A stretch of 20,097 bases of DNA from Rhodobacteraceae bacterium UBA2776 (GCA_002352425.1 DEIK01000133.1:17695-37791), one strand, 5' to 3'. Counted from the stretch's first letter, positions 1-8,624 are shown. Made by a program: numbers and translations. Notes: generated by a model from the letters alone, not told the origin.

Positions 1-2750
1 GGCTTGCTAACCGGCTTGCTAACCGGCTTGGCAACAGGCGCTTCTACCGGTTTGGCCACCACGGGCTCGGGCTTTGCGACCTCGGCCTTAGGCTCTGACG
101 CTTTTGCGGTTTTGGCTGTGGATTTACGCGGCGCGCGTTTCTTGGGCGCTGGTTTTTCCGCAGCAGCTTCAGTGGTTTTCGCCGTATCCGCCTTCACATC
201 CGCCTTGGTCTCGGATTTGGCTTCAGTCTTTTTGACTGGCGCTTTGCGCTTGCGAACAACCTTTTTCTTTGGCTCTTCGGCTTTTTCCACAACCTTGTCA
301 TCAGCTTTGGCCTCAACCTCGGTGGCCTTGGCGTCTGTCGTATCCGCGGATGCGGCAACCGTTTCGGCTTTGGGTTTGCGCGGTGCCCGTTTGCGCGGGG
401 CGCGTTTTGGTTTTTCGTCCGTTTTCTCGGCCGTTTCAGCAGGCTTTTCATCTGCCTTAACAGCCTCGGATGTCTCAGCGGGTTTCGCCGCCTCCCCATT
501 CGCAACAGCTTCTCCGTTCGTAACGGCCTCGCCATTCGCTACGGTCTCGCCATTTGCAGCGGCCTCACCATTCGCAGCGGCTTCGCCATTCTGCGCCTGC
601 GTTTCACCATTTGAATCCCCACCACGGCCACGACGACGACGACGGCGACGGCGCTTTTTCTTGGGCGGCTGATCTTCACCATTTTCATGGCTTGGCGTGT
701 CAGAATTGCCCGCTGGCACATTGTCTGATGCCGCCTCGCTGGCGGCCTCCGACTCGGCCACGGCTTCGTCAATGCCATCCATAATCGAAGCGTCCACAGA
801 CACAACATTCGCAACAGGTTTCACCACACGGCTGGCCGTTTTAAACTTCTCGATCGAGAAATCAGGCGACACAAGGAAGGGATCCCCCTCGATGCGCACA
901 GACAGACCATAGCGGGCCTCAATCTGGGCGATATGCTCGCGTTTGTTGTTCATCAGGTAGTTGGCAATGCCCACAGGCGCCTTTAACAGAACCTCGCGCG
1001 AACGTTTGCGCGTGCCTTCTTCTTCCAGCTGGCGCAGGATCGACAGGGCCAGGTTTTCATCCGAGCGGATCAAGCCAGTGCCGTGACAATGCGAACAAGG
1101 CTGCGTTGTGGCCTCAATCATACCAGGGCGCAGACGTTGGCGCGACATTTCCATCAGACCAAAGCCGGAAATCCGACCAACCTGAATGCGGGCGCGATCA
1201 TTTTTCAACCGGTCTTTTAGGCGTTTTTCAACCGCGTTGTTGTTGCGACGCTCGTCCATGTCGATGTAGTCGATCACGATCAAACCAGCCAGATCGCGCA
1301 GACGCAATTGGCGGGCAACCTCGTCCGAGGCCTCCAGATTGGTTTTCAGCGCGGTGTCCTCGATGGACCCCTCTTTGGTCGAGCGACCAGAGTTCACATC
1401 AATCGCCACCAGCGCCTCAGTGATGCCAATCACGATGTACCCGCCGGATTTCAGCTGAACGGTCGGGTTGAACATGCCAGCCAGATAGCCTTCGACCTGA
1501 AAACGGGCAAACAACGGCATGGTGTCGTTGTAATGCTTCACGTTTTTGGCGTGGGACGGCATGATCATTTTCATAAAGTCCTTGGCCACGCGATAGCCGT
1601 CAGCCCCCTCGATCAACACCTCATCAATGTCGCGATTATAGAGATCGCGGATCGAGCGTTTGATCAGATTGCCCTCTTCATAAATTTTAGCAGGCGCGTT
1701 TGATTCCAACGTCAGCGAGCGGATTTGCTCCCACAGACGTTGTAGATATTCATAATCGCGCTTGATCTCGGTCTTGGTACGTTTGGCCCCTGCCGTGCGC
1801 ACAATCAGACCAGCGCCTTGCGGAACATCAATTTCATTTGCGATGGATTTTAGTTTCTTGCGGTCCACAGCATTGGTGATCTTGCGGGAAATCCCGCCGC
1901 CACGCGCCGTGTTTGGCATCAAAACACAGTAACGACCGGCCAGCGACAGATATGTCGTCAGCGCCGCACCCTTGTTGCCACGTTCTTCTTTGACCACTTG
2001 AACCAGCAAGATTTGGCGAACTTTCACCACTTCCTGGATTTTATAGCGACGTGGGCGCGGTTTACGCGCAGGACGAATATCCTCGGGCGCGTCATCATCG
2101 GCAACCGATTCAATCTGGTCGTCCTTTTCAGTCGCGTCCAAAGGCGCATCACTGTCGTCGTCATCGCTGTCATCGTCTTCAGACGTTGTATCAGTTTTGG
2201 CATTATCTGCTTTGACGTCATCGGCAGCCGGTGTCTCGACTGGCGTTTCAGAAACCAACTCCATTGGCGAGGAACCCTCGACATCGTCGCCGTCTTTGTC
2301 TGCGTCCAGATCAACCACATCCATGCCCGAAACATCACCAGTTTCGACATCTTTAGTCTCGACCGCATCCTCGGATTTGGTCTCTTCGGCCTTGGTGCGA
2401 CCGCGTGAGCGACGGCGGCGCTTGGGCTTGGGCTTTTCGTCTTCTTCGGCTTGTGACTTTGCATAGGCGCGTTCTTCTTCCATCAACGCCTCGCGGTCAG
2501 CGACGGGAATCTGGTAGTAATCCGGATGGATTTCCGAGAACGCAAGGAAACCATGACGGTTCCCGCCATAGTCAATGAACGCCGCTTGCAGCGACGGCTC
2601 GACCCGCGTTACTTTTGCTAGATAAATATTGCCAGCGAGCTGGCGTTTGTTTTCGGATTCAAAGTCAAATTCCTCAACCTTGGTTCCATCAACCACCACA
2701 ACGCGGGTTTCTTCCGCGTGGGTAGCGTCGATAAGCATCTTTTTAGCCAT
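1..2750 (-). CDS. rne: Ribonuclease E, C-terminus cut by the window edge
   Basis: Essential endoribonuclease that starts mRNA decay and processes rRNA and tRNA; its C-terminal part scaffolds the degradosome in relatives. The reading frame is open from an ATG at 2750 to the left edge, 916 codons, so the stop lies outside. The N-terminus begins MAKKMLIDATHAEETRVVVV, the usual RNase E opening. The S1 domain is interrupted by a charged, low-complexity insert (about residues 93-232: basic KPKRRRR, then an Asp/Glu/Ser/Thr-rich stretch). Catalytic aspartates lie in AIDVNSG (about 450) and IDYIDM (about 494), and the zinc-link Cys pair in CSHC (about 552-555). An arginine-rich motif (about 700) is followed by a disordered Lys/Ala/Pro/Glu tail with NGEAxA and PVSK repeats. 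A weak AAGAGA precedes the start. The family is certain; only the C-terminal length is unknown. Confidence 0.97.
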   Translation of the reverse strand, partial: MAKKMLIDATHAEETRVVVVDGTKVEEFDFESENKRQLAGNIYLAKVTRVEPSLQAAFIDYGGNRHGFLAFSEIHPDYYQIPVADREALMEEERAYAKSQAEEDEKPKPKRRRRSRGRTKAEETKSEDAVETKDVETGDVSGMDVVDLDADKDGDDVEGSSPMELVSETPVETPAADDVKADNAKTDTTSEDDDSDDDDSDAPLDATEKDDQIESVADDDAPEDIRPARKPRPRRYKIQEVVKVRQILLVQVVKEERGNKGAALTTYLSLAGRYCVLMPNTARGGGISRKITNAVDRKKLKSIANEIDVPQGAGLIVRTAGAKRTKTEIKRDYEYLQRLWEQIRSLTLESNAPAKIYEEGNLIKRSIRDLYNRDIDEVLIEGADGYRVAKDFMKMIMPSHAKNVKHYNDTMPLFARFQVEGYLAGMFNPTVQLKSGGYIVIGITEALVAIDVNSGRSTKEGSIEDTALKTNLEASDEVARQLRLRDLAGLIVIDYIDMDERRNNNAVEKRLKDRLKNDRARIQVGRISGFGLMEMSRQRLRPGMIEATTQPCSHCHGTGLIRSDENLALSILRQLEEEGTRKRSREVLLKAPVGIANYLMNNKREHIAQIEARYGLSVRIEGDPFLVSPDFSIEKFKTASRVVKPVANVVSVDASIMDGIDEAVAESEAASEAASDNVPAGNSDTPSHENGEDQPPKKKRRRRRRRRGRGGDSNGETQAQNGEAAANGEAAANGETVANGEAVTNGEAVANGEAAKPAETSEAVKADEKPAETAEKTDEKPKRAPRKRAPRKPKAETVAASADTTDAKATEVEAKADDKVVEKAEEPKKKVVRKRKAPVKKTEAKSETKADVKADTAKTTEAAAEKPAPKKRAPRKSTAKTAKASEPKAEVAKPEPVVAKPVEAPVAKPVSKPVSK
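483..590 (-). repeat. Six 18-bp tandem repeats inside rne
   Basis: Six consecutive in-frame 18-bp units encode NGEAAA, NGEAAA, NGETVA, NGEAVT, NGEAVA and NGEAAK, with a further NGE just upstream. The units have diverged at the third codon position while the Asn-Gly-Glu core is kept, which suggests an old in-frame expansion in the disordered C-terminal scaffold of RNase E. A shorter 12-bp unit encoding PVSK is repeated at the very edge of the window. Confidence 0.9.
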
Positions 2751-3238
2751 GTTTTCTCTTTGCACCGCGGCAATAATCCTGCCCCCGGGGGGGCGCTCAT
2801 TTGCGGAGGGTGACTTGTAAGGGCGAAAATGGACGCGTCAGATACGCGCAGGTCGACCAAATCGGCCCCTGTCGCAGTCTCTGATATTTTCTCGCGTCGC
2901 ATCGCGTTTCTATCTCCGAGCGCATGTCGCGCCCATAATATTAAACCCTGCCAATTCGGCATTTCGGGCAAAATTTCCGGTCTTTCGACCCAATCGGTCT
3001 GTTCATTTGGATGCAGTGATTTTTCTGCGGGGCCTCGGGAACAGCGAAACTTGTATCGGCAACTCTGCTGCTGTTGCGCAGGCTGCCTTAGGTTGAACAT
3101 AATGGCGATGGGGGATCAATTACAATGGGTAAATGGGGAAAGCCGTCTTATTCCTGTCATATACCTGATAAAACCCGCACCAGCGGGTGCAGGTTACCAC
3201 GCCTACGAGGGCGATTTTCGTTGCGGTGATGGCCGTGT
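2751..3238 (-). other. Gene-free leader and intergenic region upstream of rne
   Basis: About 490 bp between the dctD stop and the rne start carry no convincing gene; the open frames on both strands have no family resemblance and one overlaps the rne start. The minus strand holds a probable terminator for dctD near 3170-3188, a short stem closed by a GAAA tetraloop (GGTC GAAA GACC, 2979-2990), and a very GC-rich palindrome (2781-2794) about 35 nt before the rne start codon. No clear promoter could be picked. A long structured 5' leader would suit rne, since RNase E is known to autoregulate through its own leader in Escherichia coli, but here that is inference. Confidence 0.5.
3167..3188 (-). 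terminator. Possible rho-independent terminator after dctD
   Basis: On the minus strand ACCCGC, loop TGGT, GCGGGT forms a perfect 6-bp stem followed by TTTAT, about 50 nt past the dctD stop codon. The stem is short and the T-tract is weak, so the call is moderate. Confidence 0.45.
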
Positions 3239-4570
3239 TTAAAGGTATTCCGAGCGTGTCAGGCCGTATTTGGCCATTTTCTCGTTCAAGGTCCGGCGTG
3301 GCAGGCACAATTCGTCCATCACATTGACGATGCTGCCCTTGTGGCGGCGCATGGTGTTGTCGATCAACATGCGCTCGAAGGCCTCGACGTATTCTTTCAG
3401 CGGCTTGCCCTCGGTCGTCATCACGGGTTGGCTTTCCTCATCATCCGCCATCAACAGGCTGGCAATGGTGCCCGAACCACGGCGATTTTGCAGCACCGCG
3501 CGTTCCGCCACATTGATAAGCTGGCGAATATTGCCAGGCCACGGGGCTTGCAACAATTGCGCCGCCTCCTGCGCAGAAACCTCGGGCGCGTCACAGCCGT
3601 ATTCTTCGGAAAATTGCTCGGACAAGCGGGCAAACAGCGTCAGAATGTCTTCGCCACGTTGACGCAGAGGTGGCAGGGTGATTTTCATCGCCGCCAAACG
3701 GTAATAAAGATCAGGCCGCAGCACATCTTCAACGGTTTTTTCCTCGGCCTGCAGGTTGCTGATCGCCACGATGCGGGTCTCGGCGGGGTTGCCCTGCTCG
3801 TTAATATAAGTCAACAACCGCGCTTGCAGGTTGTCCGACAGCGCATCCACGTCCTCCAACACCAAGGTGCCACCACGCGCAGCCTCAACCAGAGGTTGCG
3901 GTCCATCATCCAGCATTGGGCCAAACAAACGGCGCCCCAGATCGTCTTCTTCATAGGCCGCGCAAGAAATCAGCGAGAATTTTTTGCCCGCCCTTGAGCC
4001 AACCGCGTGCAGTGCATGGGCCACCAGTGTTTTGCCGGTGCCGGTTTCGCCGTCGATCAGCACATGGCCATCCACCTGCCCCAGATCAAGGATATCTTCG
4101 CGCAGCCGCTCCATCACGGGGGATGCGCCAATCAGTTTTTTCATAACGGCCGTGCCATCGCCCAATTCACGGCGCAGCGCCCGATTGTCCAAGGTCAAAC
4201 GGCGGCTTTGGGTGGCCTTTTTGGCCAGTTCGGTCATTTTGTCAGGGTTGAACGGCTTTTCCAGAAAATCATAGGCCCCGACCCGCATGGCCTCAACCGC
4301 CATCGGCACATCGCCGTGGCCGGTTATCATGATAACCGGCAGCCCTGAATCCACAGACATCAAGCGTTTCAAAAACTGCATCCCGTCCATGCCAGGCATT
4401 TTGATATCGCTGACCACCACACCGGGGTAATCATTGCCCAGCGTCTTTAGCGCATCCTCGGCCGAGGCAAAGGTTTCGGTGTCAAACCCCGACAGGGCCA
4501 ACCATTGGCTGATGGATTGACGCATATCTTGCTCGTCATCCACAATCGCGATTTTCATTGCCTGTGCCAT
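3239..4570 (-). CDS. dctD: DctD-type response regulator with AAA+ domain lacking GAFTGA
   Basis: Response regulator partner of the DctB kinase encoded 12 bp upstream; in relatives this pair controls C4-dicarboxylate uptake. The 443-aa protein has a receiver domain (about 1-120: acidic pocket D11-D12, phospho-acceptor D55, T83, K105), an AAA+ domain (Walker A GETGTGKT at 174-181, Walker B TLVLED at 235-240) and a C-terminal Fis-type helix-turn-helix (about 400-440). Where the sigma-54 contact loop GAFTGA should follow LFG (residues 215-217), the sequence instead reads PMLDDGPQP. It may therefore not activate sigma-54 promoters in the usual way. I recall similar proteins in other roseobacters, so this is probably a clade trait rather than decay. 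Met5 is an alternative start. It could act as a sigma-70-type regulator; its targets are not in the window. Confidence 0.9.
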   Translation of the reverse strand: MAQAMKIAIVDDEQDMRQSISQWLALSGFDTETFASAEDALKTLGNDYPGVVVSDIKMPGMDGMQFLKRLMSVDSGLPVIMITGHGDVPMAVEAMRVGAYDFLEKPFNPDKMTELAKKATQSRRLTLDNRALRRELGDGTAVMKKLIGASPVMERLREDILDLGQVDGHVLIDGETGTGKTLVAHALHAVGSRAGKKFSLISCAAYEEDDLGRRLFGPMLDDGPQPLVEAARGGTLVLEDVDALSDNLQARLLTYINEQGNPAETRIVAISNLQAEEKTVEDVLRPDLYYRLAAMKITLPPLRQRGEDILTLFARLSEQFSEEYGCDAPEVSAQEAAQLLQAPWPGNIRQLINVAERAVLQNRRGSGTIASLLMADDEESQPVMTTEGKPLKEYVEAFERMLIDNTMRRHKGSIVNVMDELCLPRRTLNEKMAKYGLTRSEYL

Positions 4571-4582
4571 GTTTTTATTGCC

Positions 4583-6397
4583 TCACTCGGCTGCTTTTGT
4601 TTCGTCTTCAATCAATATAGGCAGCCGTACCTCAAATACAGCCCCACCGGCAGCGGCATTGCGCGCCGTTAACCGTCCGCCCAAGTCGTTGACGATACCG
4701 GAGGAAATGGCAAGCCCCAAGCCAACCCCGTCTCCGGCCTGTTTGGTGGTGTAAAATGGCTCAAACAGGCTATCCAGATCCTCGATCCCAGCGCCATTGT
4801 CGCGCACACTCAAGGTCGCGGTGTCACCCGCTGCCAACAGGATGTCGATCTGTGGATCGGTCACGGTTTTGGTGGCATCCAGCGCATTGCGAAACAGGTT
4901 GATAATCACCTGTTCGATGCGCACCCGATCACCCAGCACAAAGACCGGTTCGCGGGGCAGCGTTTTGGTGATTTCCACATGGCGCTGTTTCAATTGCGGT
5001 TCCATCATCGACAGGGCCGAATTTGCCGCATCCCTCATGTCTACAGGCGCATACTCATCCCCACCCTTGCGCGCATAGCTTTTCAACTGCTTGGTGATCG
5101 CCCCCATACGCTCGATCAAATCATCAATGCGCTGGAACGACGAAATCGCCTCTTCGGGGCGCTTGCGACGCAGCAATAAACGCGCGCCCGCAAGGTAGGT
5201 TTTCATCGCCGCCAGTGGCTGGTTCAACTCGTGTGAAACCGCCGCCGACATCTCGCCCAAAGCCGCCAGTTTGGAGCTTTGCGCCAAGGTCTGTTCAGCC
5301 ACTTCCAGCTCTTTTTCGGCCTTTTCACGCTCGGCGACTTCCCGCTGTAAGCGTTGGTTCAACTGGCGAAGATCAGCCGATTCCTGTTGGAAAAACAACG
5401 ACTGCACCTGTGCCTTGCGCGATAAGAAATAAAACGTCAGCGCCATCAAAATGGCAAACCCCATGATTTCCAGCGCCAACACCCCGTTCACCTTTTGGCG
5501 CACCGAAGTGAATGTGGTGAAAGAGGTCATTTTCCAGCCCTGAAACGGTATGCGCGCCTCTTGGCGCATCACGCCGCCGCCCAACAGGCTGGCATTGGTG
5601 GTCAGCGACACCCAATCGGTTGTGGTCTGGATCGCCCGTGCAATCGCCGACGGAACCGAACGCACCGCCAAGGCGTCCTCTTCCTTTAACCCCCGCCAAC
5701 TGGGTTCTGTCGCCAGCAGGATTATCCCCTCGCTATCGGTGACAAACACCGCGTCCGAAATGCTGGCCCAACGGTTTTCAAACTGTTGCAAATCGACCGA
5801 AACCACGATGACCCCGATGGTGCTGCTGGCAAATTCCATTTTGCGCGAATAGGAAAACGTTATGGCCCCGTTTTCGTCCTTAAAAGCGGTGAAAACCGAT
5901 TTGTTAGACCGGATTGCGTTTAAAAAATAAGGGTTTGGCCGATGTTGCGAGCCGATCAGGTTGCGATCAGAGGCGGCCACAGCGCGGCCTTCGCGATCCA
6001 GCAACAACAGCGAGGAAACACCGATTTCATCCACATAAGTGATCAAACGGCTAGAGGTTTGGGCGTGGTCATTCGAGTTCAGCGCCCCGATCAAGGCCGG
6101 ATCACGGGCCAACAGCTGCGGCACTATAGAGGCCCGTTGCAGTTCGCTGGTCAGATTGCCGGAATAGAGCGTCATGCGCACTTCGGCTTGGTTGCGGGTG
6201 GTTTCGGTGAAACGTTCAGTCAACAGCGCGTTTGTGGACCAGACAGCCGCCACAGCAAAGCCGATCAGCACAAAAACGGCAAACCGCACGCGCCAAGAAT
6301 TGCCCGACCCTTGGCCGCCATCAGATGGGCTGTCCGTTGTGATAATGTCCCCGCTCATGGCCTCAGGGTACGCCTGATCGTCCCCCGCCTCAAGCAT
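4583..6397 (-). CDS. dctB: DctB-type sensor histidine kinase
   Basis: Membrane sensor kinase, probably for C4-dicarboxylates, that phosphorylates the DctD-type regulator encoded next to it. The 604-aa protein has a transmembrane helix at about 38-57, a periplasmic sensor region of the double-Cache type (about 60-300), a second helix at about 305-325, a coiled coil (about 335-375) and the transmitter: H389 in SHELNQP, N-box around 500-504 (NLFRNALDA), G1 DNGAGI (533-538) and G2 GDGVGLGL (555-562). The start at 6397 lies 6 bp after the purQ stop, suggesting coupling; the alternative ATG at 6358 (Met14) has a GAGG placed too close to it, so the start is uncertain. Ligand identity is inferred from family and arrangement; no transporter gene is present to confirm it. 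Confidence 0.9.
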   Translation of the reverse strand: MLEAGDDQAYPEAMSGDIITTDSPSDGGQGSGNSWRVRFAVFVLIGFAVAAVWSTNALLTERFTETTRNQAEVRMTLYSGNLTSELQRASIVPQLLARDPALIGALNSNDHAQTSSRLITYVDEIGVSSLLLLDREGRAVAASDRNLIGSQHRPNPYFLNAIRSNKSVFTAFKDENGAITFSYSRKMEFASSTIGVIVVSVDLQQFENRWASISDAVFVTDSEGIILLATEPSWRGLKEEDALAVRSVPSAIARAIQTTTDWVSLTTNASLLGGGVMRQEARIPFQGWKMTSFTTFTSVRQKVNGVLALEIMGFAILMALTFYFLSRKAQVQSLFFQQESADLRQLNQRLQREVAEREKAEKELEVAEQTLAQSSKLAALGEMSAAVSHELNQPLAAMKTYLAGARLLLRRKRPEEAISSFQRIDDLIERMGAITKQLKSYARKGGDEYAPVDMRDAANSALSMMEPQLKQRHVEITKTLPREPVFVLGDRVRIEQVIINLFRNALDATKTVTDPQIDILLAAGDTATLSVRDNGAGIEDLDSLFEPFYTTKQAGDGVGLGLAISSGIVNDLGGRLTARNAAAGGAVFEVRLPILIEDETKAAE

Positions 6398-6403
6398 CCG
6401 TCG

Positions 6404-7084
6404 TCAAGCGTCCTGCAATGCGCCAAAAACCGCCCCGACGACGGATTTGAACAACGCCTGACCGTCCGTGCCGCCATGGGCTGCATCCGCGGCGCGTTCA
6501 GGGTGTGGCATCATGCCCAAAACCCGTTTGTTTTCACTTAATATGCCCGCAATATCGGCCACCGACCCGTTCGGATTGTCCCCATAGGTGAACGCCACGC
6601 GCCCCTCGCCTTGCAACCGCGCAACCGTATCGGCATCGGCTGTGAAATTGCCATCATGATGCGCAATCGGGATCATGATTTCTTGGCCCATATCATAGCC
6701 CGACGTATAGGCACTGTCGTTGTTTTGAACCACTAAGGGTATGGTTTTACAGATATATTTCAGGTTGGCATTGCGCAGCAACGCCCCCGGCAACAGACCC
6801 GTTTCGGCCAATATCTGGAACCCGTTACAGACCCCGTAAACATAGCCCCCCGCATTGGCGTGATCGACCACAGCGCGACAAATCGGCGACTGCGCAGCAA
6901 TCGCGCCACAGCGCAGATAATCCCCAAAGGAAAACCCGCCCGGCACCCCGATCATATCCAAACCCTTGGGCAAGGATGTGTCTTTGTGCCAGACCATCGT
7001 TACATCGGCGCCGGCCTGCTCAAAGGCAACGGCCAGATCACGGTCACAATTGGACCCCGGAAAGACGACAATGCCAACCTTCAT
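6404..7084 (-). CDS. purQ: Phosphoribosylformylglycinamidine synthase, glutaminase subunit PurQ
   Basis: Class I glutamine amidotransferase that supplies ammonia to PurL in the fourth step of de novo purine synthesis (FGAR to FGAM). The protein of about 226 aa starts MKVGIVVFPGSNCDRD, carries the nucleophile Cys (about 86) in GVCNGFQ and the His/Glu of the triad in HPERAAD (about 194-196). Its ATG overlaps the purS stop by one base (TGATG), a sign of translational coupling between the small and glutaminase subunits. A longer upstream frame exists but lies inside purS and is not needed. The large subunit purL is not in this window. Confidence 0.97.
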   Translation of the reverse strand: MKVGIVVFPGSNCDRDLAVAFEQAGADVTMVWHKDTSLPKGLDMIGVPGGFSFGDYLRCGAIAAQSPICRAVVDHANAGGYVYGVCNGFQILAETGLLPGALLRNANLKYICKTIPLVVQNNDSAYTSGYDMGQEIMIPIAHHDGNFTADADTVARLQGEGRVAFTYGDNPNGSVADIAGILSENKRVLGMMPHPERAADAAHGGTDGQALFKSVVGAVFGALQDA

Positions 7085-7323
7085 CACAGTATCTCGATTT
7101 TGTAGGATTCGATCACCATGTTCGCCAGCAGCTTTTCGCACATCTCGCCAACTGATTTTTCGGCCACAGCCGCGTCGGTCTCGGCCAGGTCCAGCTCGAT
7201 CACTTTGCCTTGCCGTACCCCGTTCACACCATCAAACCCCAGCGCAGTCAGTGCGTGATGCACCGCCTTGCCTTGCGGGTCCAACACACCGTTTTTCAAC
7301 ATTACCGTAACACGTGCTTTCAT
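7084..7323 (-). CDS. purS: Phosphoribosylformylglycinamidine synthase subunit PurS
   Basis: Small subunit (79 aa) of the three-part PurL-PurQ-PurS FGAM synthase, where it helps dock the glutaminase to the synthetase. The sequence has the usual PurS opening (KARVTVMLKNGVLDPQGKAV), the GFDGVNGVRQGK segment and the LLANMVIESYKIEIL end. The start is ATG with AGGAAC upstream, 11 bp past the purC stop. The stop codon overlaps the purQ start. Confidence 0.97.
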   Translation of the reverse strand: MKARVTVMLKNGVLDPQGKAVHHALTALGFDGVNGVRQGKVIELDLAETDAAVAEKSVGEMCEKLLANMVIESYKIEIL

Positions 7324-7334
7324 GACCAGGTTCC

Positions 7335-8096
7335 TTAATTAACGAGTGTTGGTTTGCTAGGCTGCGGCGCGTTGCTGGGCAAAACCCCCAAACGACGCGC
7401 CACTTCTGTATAGGCATCCGCAAGGTTGCCCAGATCACGGCGAAACACATCCTTGTCCAGATGTTCGCCGGTTTCGATGTCCCACAGACGGCAACTGTCC
7501 GGGCTGATTTCATCGGCAATGATCAGACGTTGGAAATCACCGTCCCAAACGCGGCCAATTTCGATCTTGAAATCCACCAGCTTGATACCGACACCCAGCA
7601 TAACGCCGGACATAAAGTCGTTCACCCGCAAGGCCAGTGCAATGATATCGTCCAAATCACGTTGCGAGGCCCAGCCAAAGGCGATGATGTATTCCTCGGG
7701 CACCAGCGGATCACCCAAAGCGTCGTCCTTATAAGAGAACTCGACAATCGGGCGCGGCAACTGTGTGCCCTCTTCAATACCCAACCGCTTGCAGATAGAG
7801 CCCGCAGCGGTGTTGCGCACGATCACTTCCAGCGGAACAATCTCGACCTTGCGGATCAACTGCTCGCGCATGTTGAGGCGTTTGATGAAATGTGTCGGGA
7901 TACCGATCTGCATCAGACCATTCATGAAGTACTCGGACAGGCGGTTGTTCAGCGCGCCCTTGCCATCAATCACGTCTTTTTTCTCGGCGTTAAAGGCGGT
8001 GGCGTCATCCTTGAAGTATTGCACCAGAGTATCGGGTTCCGGACCTTCATAAAGGATTTTCGCTTTGCCCTCGTAAATCATCTTGCCACGCGCCAT
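7335..8096 (-). CDS. purC: SAICAR synthetase
   Basis: Phosphoribosylaminoimidazole-succinocarboxamide synthase: joins CAIR and aspartate with ATP in de novo purine synthesis. The 253-aa protein shows the N-terminal YEGKAKILYEG loop, the VRNTAAGSICKRLG and GIKLVDFKIEIGR segments and the ADEISPDSCRLWD signature. The start at 8096 is preceded by GGAG at good spacing; the frame stays open 45 codons further upstream, but that extension has no family similarity. It is the first gene of the minus-strand run purC-purS-purQ-dctB-dctD and is divergent from the zeta-inhibitor gene. Confidence 0.97.
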   Translation of the reverse strand: MARGKMIYEGKAKILYEGPEPDTLVQYFKDDATAFNAEKKDVIDGKGALNNRLSEYFMNGLMQIGIPTHFIKRLNMREQLIRKVEIVPLEVIVRNTAAGSICKRLGIEEGTQLPRPIVEFSYKDDALGDPLVPEEYIIAFGWASQRDLDDIIALALRVNDFMSGVMLGVGIKLVDFKIEIGRVWDGDFQRLIIADEISPDSCRLWDIETGEHLDKDVFRRDLGNLADAYTEVARRLGVLPSNAPQPSKPTLVN

Positions 8097-8215
8097 TGCT
8101 GTCTCCGATCTGGCTGAGCGCAACAGAATGCGCCTGTTGACCGCGCCTATACGCCATGGGGGGGCTTGCTGCAATCCCGCATAAGGGCCGCAATGCGATA
8201 ATCTGGCAACCCCCC

Positions 8216-8244
8216 TTGCGATAACCGCCAATCAGGGGCATATC
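8216..8244 (+). promoter_or_regulatory. Candidate promoter of the zeta inhibitor gene
   Basis: TTGCGA and CATATC are separated by 17 bp and end about 35 bp before the ATG. The -35 half is good and the -10 half is poor. The 8-bp direct repeat TGCGATAA occurs at 8194-8201 and 8217-8224, the second copy overlapping the -35 box. Confidence 0.35.
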
Positions 8245-8279
8245 AGTAGGGAACAATTCACCACCCGAGCGAGGAAAAA

Positions 8280-8594
8280 ATGACCACATTCAATGAACGC
8301 GAAAATGCATTTGAAAACAAATATGCCCATGATGCAGATATGCAGTTCAAGGCCAACGCACGTTGCCACAAACTGTTGGGCTATTGGGCGGCTGAAAAGC
8401 TGGGCAAAACCGGCGACGAGGCCGAGTCCTATGCAAAATCCGTTGTCATCGCTGATCTAGAAGAAGCGGGCCATGAGGACGTGGTGCGCAAATTGGTCGC
8501 TGACATGGATGGCGTTGCAGATGATGCAGAAATTCGCAGCGAAATGGCCAAACTCCGCTCCGAGGCCAAAGCACAAATCTTTGACGAAGCCTAA
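8280..8594 (+). CDS. F1F0-ATPase zeta inhibitor (DUF1476)
   Basis: The 104-aa protein matches the DUF1476 family, whose Paracoccus denitrificans member is the zeta subunit, an inhibitor that blocks ATP hydrolysis by F1-ATPase. Visible hallmarks are the N-terminal TTFNERENAFENKYAHDADM, then MQFKANAR, GYWAAEKLG, and an acidic helical C-terminal half with EVV-type segments ending in AKAQIFDEA. The N-terminal segment is the inhibitory part in the studied member. Length is close to that protein (about 105 aa). The ATG has GAGG six bases upstream. It stands alone, with its own terminator, divergent from purC; no ATP synthase genes are nearby, as is common for this family. Confidence 0.92.
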   Translation: MTTFNERENAFENKYAHDADMQFKANARCHKLLGYWAAEKLGKTGDEAESYAKSVVIADLEEAGHEDVVRKLVADMDGVADDAEIRSEMAKLRSEAKAQIFDEA

Positions 8595-8624
8595 ATCTGG
8601 CTGGCGTTAACACCGAATTTGAAG

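Noticed and set aside
4..672. Long open frame on the plus strand opposite the RNase E tail
   Set aside because: Its Ala/Ser/Phe-rich repeats are the antisense reading of the low-complexity Lys/Ala/Glu tail of RNase E; it has no ribosome site or family.
2618..3100. 160-aa minus-strand frame across the rne start
   Set aside because: It overlaps the clear start of RNase E out of frame and resembles no family.
2829..3242. 137-aa plus-strand frame in the gap before rne
   Set aside because: No ribosome site or recognisable protein, and it covers the probable dctD terminator.
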